Source of the DNA: Mesotaenium endlicherianum
Taxonomy: Eukaryota > Streptophyta > Zygnematophyceae > Zygnematales > Mesotaeniaceae
Assembly: GCA_009602735.1 (NCBI GenBank)
Contig: WELA01006423.1
Coordinates: 385,725-436,649, forward strand
Length of the DNA: 50,925 nucleotides
Direction of reading: 5' to 3'
In this document: piece by piece, positions 10,620 through 22,608 of the stretch
How the letters are laid out: every line of letters begins with the position of its first letter
Numbering within the stretch: position 1 is the stretch's first letter
Position numbers and translations under genes: made by a program
Notes under the pieces: model-generated
Seen by the model: only the letters and a program-made list of their open reading frames with translations
Told to the model about the DNA's origin: nothing
The model's database searches: none

Positions 10620-12602
10620 ACTCAGCATATGATACTTTTATTTAATAATACACATCAGTCAACTAGGTGAAGCAAAGCAAGCAAACAAAACATAAGCGTG
10701 ATATATTCACCTACCCAGTGCAAGTAAAAATCAATCACACAAATTGTCATGCAAGCAACCATCTGACTTCACAATCATTAACTGAAGACATGCATGGACT
10801 TACCCCTACTCACAATAGTCCTTCCGGTTGAAAGACATAATAGAGCACCTCACACCATGCAAACCATACCCAAATCGAACAGCCTCCTTTTGAGGTCAAA
10901 CAATGAAAGAATGTTATTAAAGCTCAGCGTATTGAACTAAGCCTTTTCTCCTTCTCTTGGTCTTCAACTCCTGCCGTGCTCACACCTTGAAACCTCCTCA
11001 CAAGCAATTTCTCGTGACTTAGGTACCTGCTCAAAATTCAGCGTACTGAAGGAAAAGAGAGACCAGCTGGTTTGATGGCATTGAATGCCCTCACAAGAAG
11101 AGTAACATCAGGTTAATGAGCCAATGAAAATTTTAAATTTTAACCACATTTTCAGAACACTCTAAGTTCAAAGAAACATATGGTTTTAAGCAATGTCACC
11201 TCAAGCAGTTCTCTGATGTGTCATGCATCATTGCTACCCAATCCAACTTGTGGCAATGTACTTACTCAATTAGTACGTACACTTGCTCCAACAGTGTACC
11301 GCAACTCACAGTTTACACCAGTCAGTCACTGATGCTCCTGATATTAATGCAGTACATACATAGGACGTGGCAGTGTATGACTCAGTTTGTACATACACTT
11401 GCTGCTGAGTATGCAGGTAAGCACAGCTTACTGAATACTCCAAATACACATCCCATCTCCCTCTCTCCAACTTAAATAGCTGTCGACCCGACAGCTTTAA
11501 CCACATAAGCACACCAAAAAGTGCCTACAACGCCGCATCATAGGAACCACACAAAGTGACAGTCACAGAGGATTGCGGAGGTACGAGTGGGTGGAGGAGA
11601 ATCAACAAATATCGAGGACACAAAGTGCAAACACCCAAGTAAGCAAAAGAAGAAAGAAAGTCCCCCCTTCCCAAAAAAAAATAGTCCATTTTTCAAAATT
11701 AGATCAATGACCGGAGTGGCTTGGGGAAGAGTGTACTGCCATTCAGACCCTCTCACCACAAAGCTCTATCCATGAATAACCCAAACTTAAGCCAGCGTAT
11801 TACATCCCTCCATTCGAGAGTATAGATAGCTTGCTATGAGATGAAGACAACCGGCCCTGTTAGCAAGTTTATCCATACCAAGAAGTAGCTCAGTTAGCTG
11901 ACTCTACCAATGCTTACATACAATGACTCATACTGGTCATTCCTAGCAAGACATACACCAAAATGACAACCACCCAATGGTGAGAGTCAACAATCAAAGA
12001 GAAGAGGGACCAGAAACAACCAACTATCATAGTTCTGATGTTTCAAGATACTCCCTCCTTCAGGCCGTACTGCCTGAAGTTGCCCAGAGGACAGGTGGGG
12101 AAGCGTCACGTGGCAGCGTCCAGCATGCCAACTCCTCGGCCTCTCTCGACCTGTATGCACCATCGCTTCACACTCTGCTTGCTGGTCTNCCCATCGCTTC
12201 ACACTCTACTTGCTGGTCTCAGTCTGTTGAACAGACAACAAACAAGTGTGTAAGTTGCCTTCAACGAGCTTAAGCTACGCGTGGCAAACACCACACCCTA
12301 GCTGCATCAGTCTACTCAAGATCTGATGACTCCATCTTACATAGTTCCCGGGAGGGTAAGGCAAACATTGGGATCACAAAGACTCAACCAATGACAATGG
12401 GCAAACGCAGTATAGCTCAAAACCGAGTTCCTCTCTAAAGGCACATACATGGCACCTATTGTAATTGCAGCAAGCACCTAGCAAGCCAATGACAACAGCA
12501 TGCATAGATCCCTGGTAAGACTTTCGCACTGTAACCCCAAGCTAGCAAGAAGAATATTTGTGCATCGGACTGAACAAGATCATTCAAGCCATGCATTGCG
12601 AG
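10620..12602. other. D internal region, left part: no gene found
   Basis: No frame gives a recognisable protein. At 11478-11496 there is a second hairpin (AGCTGTCG/CGACAGCT, 3-nt loop) followed, on the minus strand, by an AAGTTGGAGAG tract, matching the module beside the LTR. A 29-bp direct duplication (12160-12188 and 12191-12219) surrounds a lone N at 12189 and may be an assembly join. Confidence 0.7.
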
Positions 12603-13105
12603 TGTAGTACTTTGAGTTATTATATATTAGTTTGCATATATTTTAATGTTTTCAAATATATTTGGAGTAGTAGTGTGTGGAGTCAAGTGTGAATAGGTAC
12701 TCTAGTAACTTGGTTCATGTCCTTTGAACCTTCCAAGGCATTTTCGAAGTTAGAGGAAAGACCTAGAAGAACTCCATGTGGCAAAAGTCAAATGTGCCAT
12801 TTTTAGGTCAAAAGGACATGTGTACATTATTCTAGAAAGAGGTGGCAAGTTTTGGGATGTGTTGGGTGCCAACACATCAACATACACCTTCCTAGAAATT
12901 ACTTATGTAGCAAGTATATAAACAAGAGCTAGAACATAGAAAGACATTCCAGAATCACTCTTGTACTTGCCAAAATCCAGAAATATATTAACTTTCAAGA
13001 AGCCATCTCTCTTTCAAGAAGCTACCACTTGTGTTCAAAGATCCTTGTCTTGAATAGATAAAGTATTCTGTTTTACTAAGTACTTTATCTATCTGTTTCA
13101 CTACA
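12603..13105 (+). repeat. E 5' LTR, 503 bp
   Basis: It begins TGTAGTA and ends CACTACA. A TATA-like AAGTATATAAAC occurs near 12910-12922, a plausible promoter within the LTR. Copies occur at 18694-19196 (same element) and 28219-28721 (minus, solo). Confidence 0.93.
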
Positions 13106-13106
13106 G

Positions 13107-13119
13107 TGGTATCGGAGCT
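13107..13119 (+). promoter_or_regulatory. E primer-binding site
   Basis: TGGTATCGGAGCT lies one base after the 5' LTR. It matches the 3' end complement of plant initiator tRNA-Met (TGGTATCAGAGC) except for one G. Confidence 0.85.
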
Positions 13120-13142
13120 AGGCACTTTGGTAGCACAAGAAG

Positions 13143-14423
13143 ATGGCCGATCCTCAAGACCAACAGCAAGCTTTCGAAGGAAGCCCTTCCTCTCCAAGAC
13201 ACCCTCCTCCAGCGCCGATGGGAGAGCCCACTCAAGAAAATCTGCAACAACAAGAAGCACCACAAGGAGGAGCACACCCTCCTCCAGCGTCGATGGGAGA
13301 GCCTACTCAAGGAAATCTGCAACAACAAGAAGCACCACAAGGAGGAGCACCGTCAAATCCCGTGGCAGCCGCTATAGCAAAGTTGACCCCACCACAAGGA
13401 GTTCCCGCAAATGAGTGGGCAGCCTTCCTAATGACCGTCCACAACCAAGTGGGCTTGGCCACCTATGAAGCAACCGTGCAAGCGTCAAGAGAAGCTATGG
13501 CTGCCATGGTTGCCCCTATTGCGAGCAATGCTCAAAATCCAGCCCCGGCTCAAGCGCCTCCACAAGAGCCAACGAGAGCAAGGAAACTCATCAAGCCCGG
13601 CAAACCCGACACTTTCAACCCCGGGAAAGGTGCCAACCTGAATTTATGGCTCTACCAAGTGGAGACGTACCTCGCGTTCCTTGAAGTACCCGAGGAGGAC
13701 TACGTTCCCTTTGCCGTTACCTTACTTAGAGGAGCAGCAACATCATGGTGGCGTAACTATCAAGCGGCTATATATCAAGCTATGGCGCACCCCATGCTCG
13801 GCCAAGAGCCCCCACCATCATATGCAAGATGGGCAGATTTTCGTGAGGCCCTCAAGAAGCAATTCATGCCCATCAATGCGGAGAAGATTGCCCGAGGAAA
13901 GCTCCACCATCTCAAGCAAACGACGTCCGTTCAAGAGTATACATCCAGATTTCACGCCCTCACTCTTGAGATCCCCAACATGTCTCTCGAGGAGAAGATT
14001 GACCGTTACATCTTTGGCCTCAAACCCAAGGTGGCAAAGGAAGTGGAGTTACGCGACTTGACGGACTTCTCAAAGATCATTGAAGTGGCCCAAAAGGTGG
14101 ATACCTTGGATTTCAAGCACTCCGTGCCTTCATCTTCACGGGTACCGACGACGCGGGTGTACGCAGCCCCTTCCACATCCGAATCTGGACCCACACCCAT
14201 GGAAATCGGAGTTATTAAAAGGGACCCCGCGGCTGCCCGGAAGAGTGGAAGACCCTCCAATGACACTTATGATGCAAGAAACCAGCAAGGAGTGAAAGCA
14301 AGACTCTCCCCGGCTGAAAAAGAAGCTCTCATGACGGCTGGACTATGCTTCTATTGCAAGGAAAAGGGCCATCGTGCACTTTCATGCCCCAAAAAGTTGT
14401 CAAAAAACGGACAGCGCCGGTAG
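13143..14423 (+). CDS. E gag polyprotein (426 aa)
   Basis: It packages the element RNA into particles. The ATG at 13143 follows the primer site by 23 bp. The N-terminus is Pro/Gln-rich and contains a 25-residue tandem repeat in two copies (75-bp period near 13206-13355). The retrotransposon gag domain follows at about residues 145-320, with typical W-W-R-N-Y and K-K-Q-F-M-P segments. A single zinc knuckle C-F-Y-C-x4-H-x4-C lies close to the C-terminus (about 14349-14390). The frame is intact. The last 79 bp overlap pol in the -1 frame, with a slippery site at 14402. The length is normal for chromovirus gag. Confidence 0.95.
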   Translation: MADPQDQQQAFEGSPSSPRHPPPAPMGEPTQENLQQQEAPQGGAHPPPASMGEPTQGNLQQQEAPQGGAPSNPVAAAIAKLTPPQGVPANEWAAFLMTVHNQVGLATYEATVQASREAMAAMVAPIASNAQNPAPAQAPPQEPTRARKLIKPGKPDTFNPGKGANLNLWLYQVETYLAFLEVPEEDYVPFAVTLLRGAATSWWRNYQAAIYQAMAHPMLGQEPPPSYARWADFREALKKQFMPINAEKIARGKLHHLKQTTSVQEYTSRFHALTLEIPNMSLEEKIDRYIFGLKPKVAKEVELRDLTDFSKIIEVAQKVDTLDFKHSVPSSSRVPTTRVYAAPSTSESGPTPMEIGVIKRDPAAARKSGRPSNDTYDARNQQGVKARLSPAEKEALMTAGLCFYCKEKGHRALSCPKKLSKNGQRR

Positions 14424-17400
14424 GCCAGGAGCCTACCACCCCAAGACCCACTTCACGAGAAGGCAACACGCCAAGTGAGGTGGAGACCCCCGTTGAAGAC
14501 GACGTTCCAGCCCCAATGAGTTTGAGAGGTTACCTTGGAGGAGAGAAGGTCCACATCTTGGTGGATAGCGGAGCTCAAGGCAACTTCATTGCTGCAGATT
14601 TTGCCACCAAGCACGGTATTACTATGCGAACTCTTGACCACGACGAGGAGATTATGATGCCCGATGGATTCTCCTATACTACCCCTTCCAAGAAGACGTA
14701 CCCCTTGGCACTCTCTATCAAGTCCTTCAAGGATAGAGTAGTGTTCTCCCCCATGCAATTGGGCAAGTACGACGTCATCCTAGGGACGCCTTGGTTGACC
14801 AAGCACAACCCCCAAGTTGATTGGAGGACCGGTACTATCAAGATCAAGAATGACATCACTTCAAGAATCTGTATTTTGCGCGCAATCCAGAATATCCAGA
14901 CCCAAGACATCCAGAAGCCGGCACACGAGATACTATTGTCCGCCCTCCAACTCAAGAGACTTGTGAGGAAGGGACACGAGCTTCTTTTGGCCTTGATCAC
15001 GCCAAAAGACATCAAGAAAGACATCGAGAGTCAAGAAGGCAGCCCCGTTCCCAAGGAGATACAAGAAGTCTTTGAGGACTACAAAGAAGTGTTCTCCCCG
15101 GAATTGCCCAAGGGCCTACCCCCCAAAAGATTCGTAGACCACAAGATAGAGTTGGAGCCCGGAAGCAAGCCCATCTCTCGGCCTACGTTCAAAATGTCAT
15201 ACACGGAGCTAGACGAAGTCAAGAAGCAAATCAAGGAGCTACTGGAGCATGGCTTCATTCGACCTAGCAAGTCGCCATTTGGAGCCCCGGTGCTATTTGT
15301 CAAGAAGAAAGATGGTACCTTGAGGATGTGTGTGGACTATCGCGCCCTCAACAAGATCACCATCAAGAATCGATACCCGCTGCCGCGCATGGATGAGCTC
15401 ATGGACCGGCTGGTTGGAGCCAAGTACTTCACGAAGATTGACTTACGGAGCGGCTACCACCAGATTCGCATCGCAGAACCGGACATAGAGAAGACGGCAT
15501 TCAGGACAAGATATGGACATTTTGAGTTCATGGTCCTGCCATTTGGACTCACCAACGCGCCAGCAACTTTCATGACTATGATGAACACCATATTTCAGCC
15601 CATGTTGGACAGATTTGTGGTGGTATTCATCGATGACATCCTTATCTACAGCAAGACCCTTGAAGAGCATGCGAGACACTTGAAAGAAGTCCTTGAAGTA
15701 TTGAAGCAAAACAAGCTGTTTGCGAAGGAGTCAAAATGCGAGTTTGCCAAACAAGAAGTGGAGTTCCTAGGTCTCCACGTGACTGCTGATGGCATCAAGA
15801 TAGACCCCAAGAAGACCACGGTGGTGGAGGAATGGCCAACCCCCACGACCAAGAAAGAACTCCAGTCATTCTTGGGATTTGCCAATTGGTACAGAAAATT
15901 CATCCAAGGCTTCTCGCACATAGCAGCCCCCCTGACAGATCTACTCAAGAAGGACAGGCTATATACATGGACCGAGAAAGAGGAAGAGGCATTTCAAGAG
16001 TTAAAGCGAAGATTGACCACATCCCCGGTGCTCACACTCCCAAGTCCAAACCCAGATTGGCCCTTCCACGTCATCACCGATGCATCTTCCTATGCAATAG
16101 GAGCAATCCTGCTTCAAGACCAAGGCAAGGGACTGCAGCCCATCGCCTACGAGTCAAGGAAGCTAAATCCAGCCGAGCAAAATTATACAACCACGGAGCG
16201 AGAGGCATTGGCGATTGTACATGCCTTGAAGGTTTGGCGCTGCTACGTTGAAGGACGCAAAGTACTGGTCACCACGGACCACGAGGCGTTAAAGCACCTC
16301 CAGACGCAGCCGTATCTCTCAAGGAGACAAGCAAGATGGAGCGGATACTTGCAACAATACAACATCACGATTCAGTACCAGCCCGGCAAGACAAACCCGG
16401 CTGACCCCCTCTCAAGACTGCAATTAAATGCAGTGATGGTATCCCTGAAGACAGATCTGGAAGCTCGATTTTCAGCCGCCTATGAAAGAGACCCTTACTA
16501 CAAGAACGGAGAAGCAGCCTTGGACCCATGCAAGAAGCAAGAAGGCAATTATTGGGTGAGGCAAGATACGGGCCAGAGATGTGTTCCTAATGACTTAGAC
16601 CTCCGGCTCTTGCTTCTACGAGAAGCACACGACAACCCTCTTGGAGGACACTTTGGAATCCTAAGGACCACGGGCGTTCTAGCTAGGACTTATTGTTGGC
16701 CAGGCATGTCTAAGCAAGTCAAGGAGTACTGCAGGAGCTGTGACACATGCCAAAGAATCAAGCCATCATCGCAAAAGGCGGGAGGACTCCTCCAACCACT
16801 ACCAATCCCCGAAAGACAATGGACGGACATCTCAATGGACCTTATCGTGGACTTGCCCGTGACACCTCGAGGCCATAATGCAATACTCACGGTGGTGGAC
16901 AGACTTACCAAGATGGCTCATTTTATTCCCACGACGACTAAGGCTACAGCACCACAACTTGCAAGACTCATCTTTGACAACATCTTCCAACTCCATGGAC
17001 TACCATCAAGAATTGTGTCAGATAGAGATCCAAGATTCACAAGCCATTTTTGGAAAAATCTCTTCAAGAACTTGGGTACATCGCTGGATTTGTCTACTGC
17101 ATACCACCCACAATCAGATGGGCAAACCGAGCGTATGAATCGTACTCTAAAGACCTCTCTAAAGGCCTACGTGTCTACCCTCGAGCAAGAATGGGACATG
17201 TACTTGACCCCCCTCGAGTTTGCCTACAACAACACTACGCAGGCCTCTACCCAAGAGTCCCCATTCTTCCTCAACTATGGCTTCCATCCGACCACGCCAC
17301 TGAGCTTCACGGCTGGCCTTGATGAAGTACCTGCAGCCACAGATTTTATGGAGACATTAGAAGCAGCCCTTACAGCAGCGAAGAAAGCTCTACAACACGC

Positions 17401-18016
17401 GCAAGATGCTCAAGCAAGAGTGGCGAACAGATCCAGAAGAGAAATTACGTACAGAGTGGGTGACAACGTGTTACTATCATCCAAGAACATTTCCCTGAAC
17501 AACAGGCCTGCCGGCAGCAAGTTCTCTCCCAAGTATTTGGGACCCTTCAAGATTATCCAGCAAGTCAACCCCGTTGCTTTCAAGCTAGAACTTCCCCAGA
17601 CTATGCACATCGACCCCGTATTCCACGCTTCCCTCTTCAAGCCATATGTGCAACCCGACAACAAGTTCCCAGGACGTGTGACAACCCCACCAGCCCCAAC
17701 AATAGTGGATGATCATTTGGAGTACGAAGTGGAAGACATAGTGGCTATGAGAAATTTCAGGAGACAGCAGCAATACTTAATCAAGTGGAAAGGATATCCA
17801 GATTCGGAGAATAGTTGGGTGGCGGCGCACTTCCTTGACAAAGTACAGAGAAAGTTGAAGCGCTTCCATGCCGCCAACCCCCATCTTGGACCAGCCCCAA
17901 GTCCCTCTACTACAAGCCCAAAGACTTCAGGGAAGCAGCCTGCCACCATCAAGAAGCAGCAGAAGACCCCTTGGAGGCAGCCTGCAAGAACAAGAAAGAG
18001 GAAAAATCGACATTAG
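14345..18016 (+). CDS. E pol polyprotein: protease, RT, RNase H, integrase, chromodomain (up to 1223 aa)
   Basis: The frame is intact and is probably entered by -1 frameshift near 14402, not from its own start. Approximate positions in the open frame: protease L-V-D-S-G-A-Q at 72-78; RT from about 275, with K-I-D-L-R-S-G-Y and F-I-D-D (428-431); RNase H from about 575, with I-T-D-A-S, E-R-E-A and T-D-H-E; integrase HHCC zinc finger (H-x-x-H, C-D-T-C) near 760-800; the DDE core with D-L-I-V-D, S-D-R-D-P-R-F and Q-T-E-R; the GPY/F-like segment L-G-P-F-K; and a chromodomain at about 1130-1180 ([11 protein letters not shown]). The chromodomain is thought to guide insertion to marked chromatin. 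All catalytic residues I can identify are present. Confidence 0.96.
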   Translation: MLLLQGKGPSCTFMPQKVVKKRTAPVGQEPTTPRPTSREGNTPSEVETPVEDDVPAPMSLRGYLGGEKVHILVDSGAQGNFIAADFATKHGITMRTLDHDEEIMMPDGFSYTTPSKKTYPLALSIKSFKDRVVFSPMQLGKYDVILGTPWLTKHNPQVDWRTGTIKIKNDITSRICILRAIQNIQTQDIQKPAHEILLSALQLKRLVRKGHELLLALITPKDIKKDIESQEGSPVPKEIQEVFEDYKEVFSPELPKGLPPKRFVDHKIELEPGSKPISRPTFKMSYTELDEVKKQIKELLEHGFIRPSKSPFGAPVLFVKKKDGTLRMCVDYRALNKITIKNRYPLPRMDELMDRLVGAKYFTKIDLRSGYHQIRIAEPDIEKTAFRTRYGHFEFMVLPFGLTNAPATFMTMMNTIFQPMLDRFVVVFIDDILIYSKTLEEHARHLKEVLEVLKQNKLFAKESKCEFAKQEVEFLGLHVTADGIKIDPKKTTVVEEWPTPTTKKELQSFLGFANWYRKFIQGFSHIAAPLTDLLKKDRLYTWTEKEEEAFQELKRRLTTSPVLTLPSPNPDWPFHVITDASSYAIGAILLQDQGKGLQPIAYESRKLNPAEQNYTTTEREALAIVHALKVWRCYVEGRKVLVTTDHEALKHLQTQPYLSRRQARWSGYLQQYNITIQYQPGKTNPADPLSRLQLNAVMVSLKTDLEARFSAAYERDPYYKNGEAALDPCKKQEGNYWVRQDTGQRCVPNDLDLRLLLLREAHDNPLGGHFGILRTTGVLARTYCWPGMSKQVKEYCRSCDTCQRIKPSSQKAGGLLQPLPIPERQWTDISMDLIVDLPVTPRGHNAILTVVDRLTKMAHFIPTTTKATAPQLARLIFDNIFQLHGLPSRIVSDRDPRFTSHFWKNLFKNLGTSLDLSTAYHPQSDGQTERMNRTLKTSLKAYVSTLEQEWDMYLTPLEFAYNNTTQASTQESPFFLNYGFHPTTPLSFTAGLDEVPAATDFMETLEAALTAAKKALQHAQDAQARVANRSRREITYRVGDNVLLSSKNISLNNRPAGSKFSPKYLGPFKIIQQVNPVAFKLELPQTMHIDPVFHASLFKPYVQPDNKFPGRVTTPPAPTIVDDHLEYEVEDIVAMRNFRRQQQYLIKWKGYPDSENSWVAAHFLDKVQRKLKRFHAANPHLGPAPSPSTTSPKTSGKQPATIKKQQKTPWRQPARTRKRKNRH
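14402..14408 (+). promoter_or_regulatory. -1 ribosomal frameshift slippery heptamer A-AAA-AAC
   Basis: The heptamer sits in the correct phase (gag codons AAA 14403-14405 and AAC 14406-14408), 12 nt before the gag TAG (14421-14423). Slipping back one base enters the pol frame and yields K-K-R-T-A-P, continuous with protease. The motif is a standard X-XXY-YYZ site. Confidence 0.75.
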
Positions 18017-18693
18017 ACACTCTTCTCTTCTTGCAGTTTCTGGACAGAAAACCAAAACTGCTACTGGTGATAGGTTTCTGCATAATAAATTCTGAAAATT
18101 TCCCTGGCTGTAGTGCATGAGTAGTCGGTCATTTAGAGTCCAAGTTTGCTCAATTTGGAGCACTGGTGAGAGAGATATGATGCTCTAAGTAGAAGGGGGT
18201 CAGGCTGCTGGCATTGTTAGGGCAGAATATGCCCTCTGACATTGTGCCCTCCCCTGAACTTGGAATGCTCTGAAACTCAAGACTCTGGTAGAACATCTTA
18301 CAGCGCCCAGTTTGAGACTTGGTTTGCAAAATTTGGAGAAGCATAGAAGGACTTATGATTTTCAAAAGTTTTTGCATAGATTTGGAGGAGTGCCTACTCT
18401 CTCAGCTCTCAACGACACTCCAGAAATTAGAATGCTCTCAACTTTGATGACCCGGTAGAGTTCTCCGACGCGGTCCGTCTGGCACTCAAATTTTCAGATT
18501 TGGAGCAGTTCTGTGGCCGCTATGAATTTTTGAATTTGTGGCAGATTCTGGGCCAACTTGTACACTTTTCTTTATCATTAAGGAGTAGGCTAGCCAATAA
18601 GGTCACACCAGCTACGACCTTGCCTAGTCTACCTCACATGTGTAAGACCTGACTTGACGCGCCGAGACGTCGCTTTTTCTATTGGGGGGGTGA
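18017..18693. repeat. E 3' non-coding region with degenerate repeats and polypurine tract
   Basis: No ORF. The words ATTTGGAG (18153, 18331, 18380, 18498) and GAATGCTCT (near 18265 and 18439) recur at roughly 170-bp steps, suggesting an old tandem duplication. The tract GGGGGGGTGA (18684-18693) abuts the 3' LTR and is the likely plus-strand primer. Confidence 0.65.
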
Positions 18694-19196
18694 TGTAGTG
18701 ATTTGAGTTATTATATATTAATTTGCATATATTTTAATGTTTTCATATATATTTGGAGTAGTAGTGTGTGGAGTCAAGTGTGAATAGGTACTCTAGTAAC
18801 TTGGTTCATGTCCTTTGAACTTTCCAAGGCATTTTCGAAGTTAGAGGAAAGACCTAGAAGAACTCTATGTGGCAAAAGTCAAATGTGCCATTTTTAGGTC
18901 AAAAGGACATGTGTACATTATTCTAGAAAGAGGTGGCAAGTTTTGGGATGTGTTGGGTGCCAACACATCAACATACACCTTCCTAGAAATTACTTATGTA
19001 GCAAGTATATAAACAAGAGCTAGAACATAGAAAGACATTCCAGAATCACTCTTGTACTTGCCAAAATCCAGAAATATATTAACTTTCAAGAAGCCATCTC
19101 TCTTTCAAGAAGCTACCCCTTGTGTTCAAAGATCCTTGTCTTGAATAGATAAACTATTCTGTTTTACTAAGTACTTTATCTATCTGTTTCACTATA
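18694..19196 (+). repeat. E 3' LTR, 503 bp
   Basis: Same length as the 5' LTR, about nine substitutions. It ends CACTATA, not CACTACA, immediately before the five Ns at 19197-19201. Confidence 0.92.
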
Positions 19197-19201
19197 NNNN
19201 N

Positions 19202-20837
19202 ATTGCGAGAACGTCTATAATGTCGATGGTCTCTTCTGTCTTTACTGAGGTGTGCATAGTGAATCTATTACAGCAGGGCCCATTTTACACCTGCTCTACG
19301 GTATGCTAACGGCGATCCACTACCTCTAGCACCCGGGATGCAAATTCCATGCACCTGACGCATGTACAAATGCATCTTGCATGCTTCCTAGCATGCGCCT
19401 CTAGCGAGCTCAGTTAGCTGCAAGGCCGGCAGAAACTTAGCACACTGCTGATATGCCCAGATCGTCCCTATGACGAAGACAAAAACCTCCTTACACTTGA
19501 CCGAGTGTACAGGTGGCATCCAAAAACAAATAGCCAACTGGACCTAAGGCAAGTAGTCAAACCCCCTCTAGTATCCACGTTGACTTTCCATACGTCAGTC
19601 AACACACCGTACAGACCTAAGTCTCGATATGCTATTCTGATTATCTCGCTAGCTATGACGAGCCACAATCCCAGAGTAAGACATGTCACGCACCAAGCAT
19701 GGCAACACCAAGAGCTCGTTCAGCTCCAGCACTCAAAGTACTCATTTGATCGCGACTGCTCTCGGACACTTAACCTTTAAAAAGTCATGCGAACTAGAGA
19801 GAGTTAAAGGAAAGTCCTTGCGTTCATAAACCCAAGCCCTTAAATCCTTTAACCACATTAGGTCAAATAATCCAGCAGACTGACTTCCCCTAAGTCAGCA
19901 ATCACATAAGATCCGCATCCAAAAACCTCTGCACACTGACTAGACTTATCTTAAGCTTAAACCCCAAGCTCCAACGATCCCATCAAGTATCACCAAAGCA
20001 CCGTCTCACACATAGCATTCAAGCACAAGGCACATACCCTAAACCTTCCAGCCCACGTCAATGTGGCAAACGAGAGGAGCACACAATGTTACAGCCATGG
20101 TTGGGAATAGAGGGTATCTGTAGGATGCCATTGTTGCTGTGGAAGCCTCTTCTCATAGAAGTTGCAGCATGCTGAAGCTTGTGGACGACGTAGTGCACTT
20201 GGACCGTGGCGGCGAAAACCTGTCGTAATCCATACTTGGAAACTTAAAATTGTAAATCATGTGTGCACGCACTGTCTCAATTGCTCAACACATGCAGCCA
20301 TACCCAAGCTCCCTCAATTGAACTGCCACACAACTAATGAGAGAGGTACGTCTCTTGCAAAGCAACAAGCTTAAACCCGAAGGGATAGCACAACAGACCA
20401 ACAAGTCCTCTAGCACCGCTGGAGTGCACACCCCTCTCTATACTAGCCGTGGATTGCATATAACAACACACAACGACTATGATCAAGTGAGGTAAATGAG
20501 TCATATCCAGCTTGCTATGATGCAACTCCCTTGAGGCTGCCCTTGATGCTTCCAGACACCTCTTCCATCAAGCCTCCACTTCAGGCTTCTCGTTGCGTGT
20601 ACCTTACACAAGAGGCTAGGAAAGTCAAGTTAGTATGCCGCATAGTACACTGAGCCAAGAGACACACTAGGTGAGCAAGTGGAAGGATCCTGGACAGGAT
20701 GTGCAATGCTCAACATCATACACTTCCCAAGCTCCACCTAGACTCATCATACCACACAAGTAAGCCTCACACATTTACCTCATGAGACAAAAAAGACAAG
20801 CACGGACATTCAAGAAAGGACTTAGCTCCGATACCAC
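19202..20837 (-). other. D internal region, right part, with primer-binding site
   Basis: No gene recognised. On the minus strand the sequence just inside the LTR is TGGTATCGGAGCT (20824-20836), one base from the LTR end at 20838. This is the D primer-binding site and fixes the element's orientation. The rest is probably an untranslated leader. Confidence 0.75.
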
Positions 20838-22153
20838 TGAAATGAATCTTGCTTAATCAAGATTAATATATTTCATTTAAATATAAAAGATCAGAGATAG
20901 GTGGAAGCGTGTGAAATCGGGGAGCGATCCTCGCCCTTATAATGAATTCCGTTTACTCATCTATAACCCTTGACTCACTTATCGTAGTGTGCCATAGTTG
21001 CACACGAATGCAAGGCACAAGAAAGAGGCGAGCTTGAGGACTAGAGCTTCTCCTTTAGAAACTCCTGACGTCTTGCCTACCAGGCATACAAGCATGTGTA
21101 AGCACATACACAACATCAGAGGACTGAATAGCAAAGGCGCTCTCATTCAGATGACCATAAAGTAGCTCAAACACATCCCACTGACTTAGGTGCAAAAACC
21201 ATGGAATCTGTCCTCTGTGTGACCCCGAAATGTCAGAGGGCATAACTCTGTCAATACTACTTCAAATTGAGCAAACTTAACGGCAACGGATGCATCTTGA
21301 CGAGACCTTTCCGAAAAGTCCTAGTTCGCTCCAAATGGAGCGCAAACAAAGCAGCCATGGCAATTTCCGTGAAGGCTGGTCATTAGAACGAACCCAAAAA
21401 GTGCACACATCACTTGCAAGTAGAAATCCGACTGTAAAGCCTACTGTCCAGAATGAGGGACCACGAGATCCCAGCCTGCTATGTACCTAGTGACCACCTG
21501 GTTGACCACGGCGCAAGGTGCGCCGTTTCGTGGGAAACCCGTTAAGTTGGGACCCACGGATCTAGGTATAACGACCATATTAATTGGTCGGTTGACTGAA
21601 GTCCTAACTGTTCAGTTGACTGACGACGGCTCCGCCTACCCAGGAGTTAACCACACTGGTAGGACATCGGTTTACCGAATCTCAGTCGACCTCCCGACTT
21701 TCAGTATACTACGGTCACATGTGCCAATCTACAAATAACAATCTAAATGAATATGTCTATCCTCAGCGTACTGAAGCTAAGTATATTGACTAATATCAAG
21801 CGAGCTTACTATATGTCAACCTACTGATATTATATCCTGTATATAACTGATATATAAATCTCAGCAAACTATACTATGTTACAAAAGTCATCCTGCTGAC
21901 CTTTTCAACAATGTCAGCAAACCACACTATGATACAAAAGTCATCCTGCTGACCTTTTCAACAAAGTCAGCAAACTACACTATGGTACAAAAGTCATCCT
22001 GCTGACCTTTTTGACAAAGTAAGTAAACTCGCATTACATCGACATACATTCATTTAGATGAACTCGCACATGTGAGTATATAGACATAATACTTATTTAG
22101 TGTTATATTTATATATGCAATTAATTAAATAAATAATGAACTGATTCATTACA
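20838..22153 (-). repeat. D LTR (5' LTR in element orientation), 1316 bp
   Basis: It starts TGAAATGAATC and ends CATTACA on the plus strand. It contains the 85 bp (about 21048-21132) missing in the other LTR, the 49-bp block shared with A LTRs, and three 53-bp repeats from 21862. Apart from the 85-bp indel the two LTRs are almost identical, so D is a recent insertion. Confidence 0.93.
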
Positions 22154-22608
22154 CCAAGTCAACCGCACGACCGCCGCAACGGCAGGAGGTGATTGCCTGC
22201 ACTGCTAAAGTGGAAACAGCGCAAGGTAAGCCCAAGGGTCGCGCAAGCAGACCAAGGAAGGTGGCCCGTGAGGGTAACGCATCTTTTAGGAGGATGCTAA
22301 AGCGATATTTCAAGCATAAGGGGAAGGCTCAGAGAGAGGGCGTTCCGCGAGGAACCACAGCCCGACCTCCTCCGCCTTTGCGAGATATTCTGCAAAGAGA
22401 GGGAGAGGACGGCTTGATTTGCAGGGCAATGGCCTTGGGCATTAGTGTGCCGCCAGGCATTAACACGCCCTTGTTGCAGCTATCAGATCTTAGGATCCAG
22501 AGGTCGGTGGCACCTGCTCCCATGACACCTGCAATTCCAGAATGGGAACTGATGGATCTGAGAAACACCATCAGTCACTTGACCGCAGCAGATGATGTTT
22601 TCCTCGCA
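22154..22608 (+). pseudogene. M1 linker, part 3
   Basis: After the CCAAG duplication the M1 frame resumes, in frame with the part ending at 9353, and stays open to the next insertion at 22608. The sequence is basic at first (Lys/Arg/Gly-rich, 22200-22350), then hydrophobic/Pro-rich, with no recognised domain. The basic part could bind nucleic acid (inference only). Confidence 0.7.

Larger units (their letters stand above)
12603..19196 (+). mobile_element. E: structurally complete Ty3/gypsy chromovirus inside D
   Basis: It has two 503-bp LTRs, a primer-binding site, intact gag and pol ORFs in a -1 relation, and a purine tract. The 5' flank ATTGCGAG (12595-12602) is repeated just after a five-N gap (19202-19209) and includes the expected 5-bp duplication GCGAG. 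LTRs differ at about nine of 503 positions. It is the only element here with uninterrupted coding capacity and may be competent, although the gap at its right border leaves that junction unproven. Confidence 0.93.
9354..22153 (-). mobile_element. D: large non-autonomous LTR retrotransposon (LARD-like), minus orientation
   Basis: Two direct LTRs (9354-10584 and 20838-22153) bound it, with a perfect target duplication CCAAG at 9349-9353 and 22154-22158. The primer-binding site beside the right LTR and the purine tract beside the left one set the orientation as minus. After removing E, the internal region is about 3.6 kb and holds no recognisable gag, RT or integrase. D must therefore be moved by another element. 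LTR ends, primer site, a shared 49-bp LTR block and the same hairpin-purine module point to the A family as helper (inference). Confidence 0.9.
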
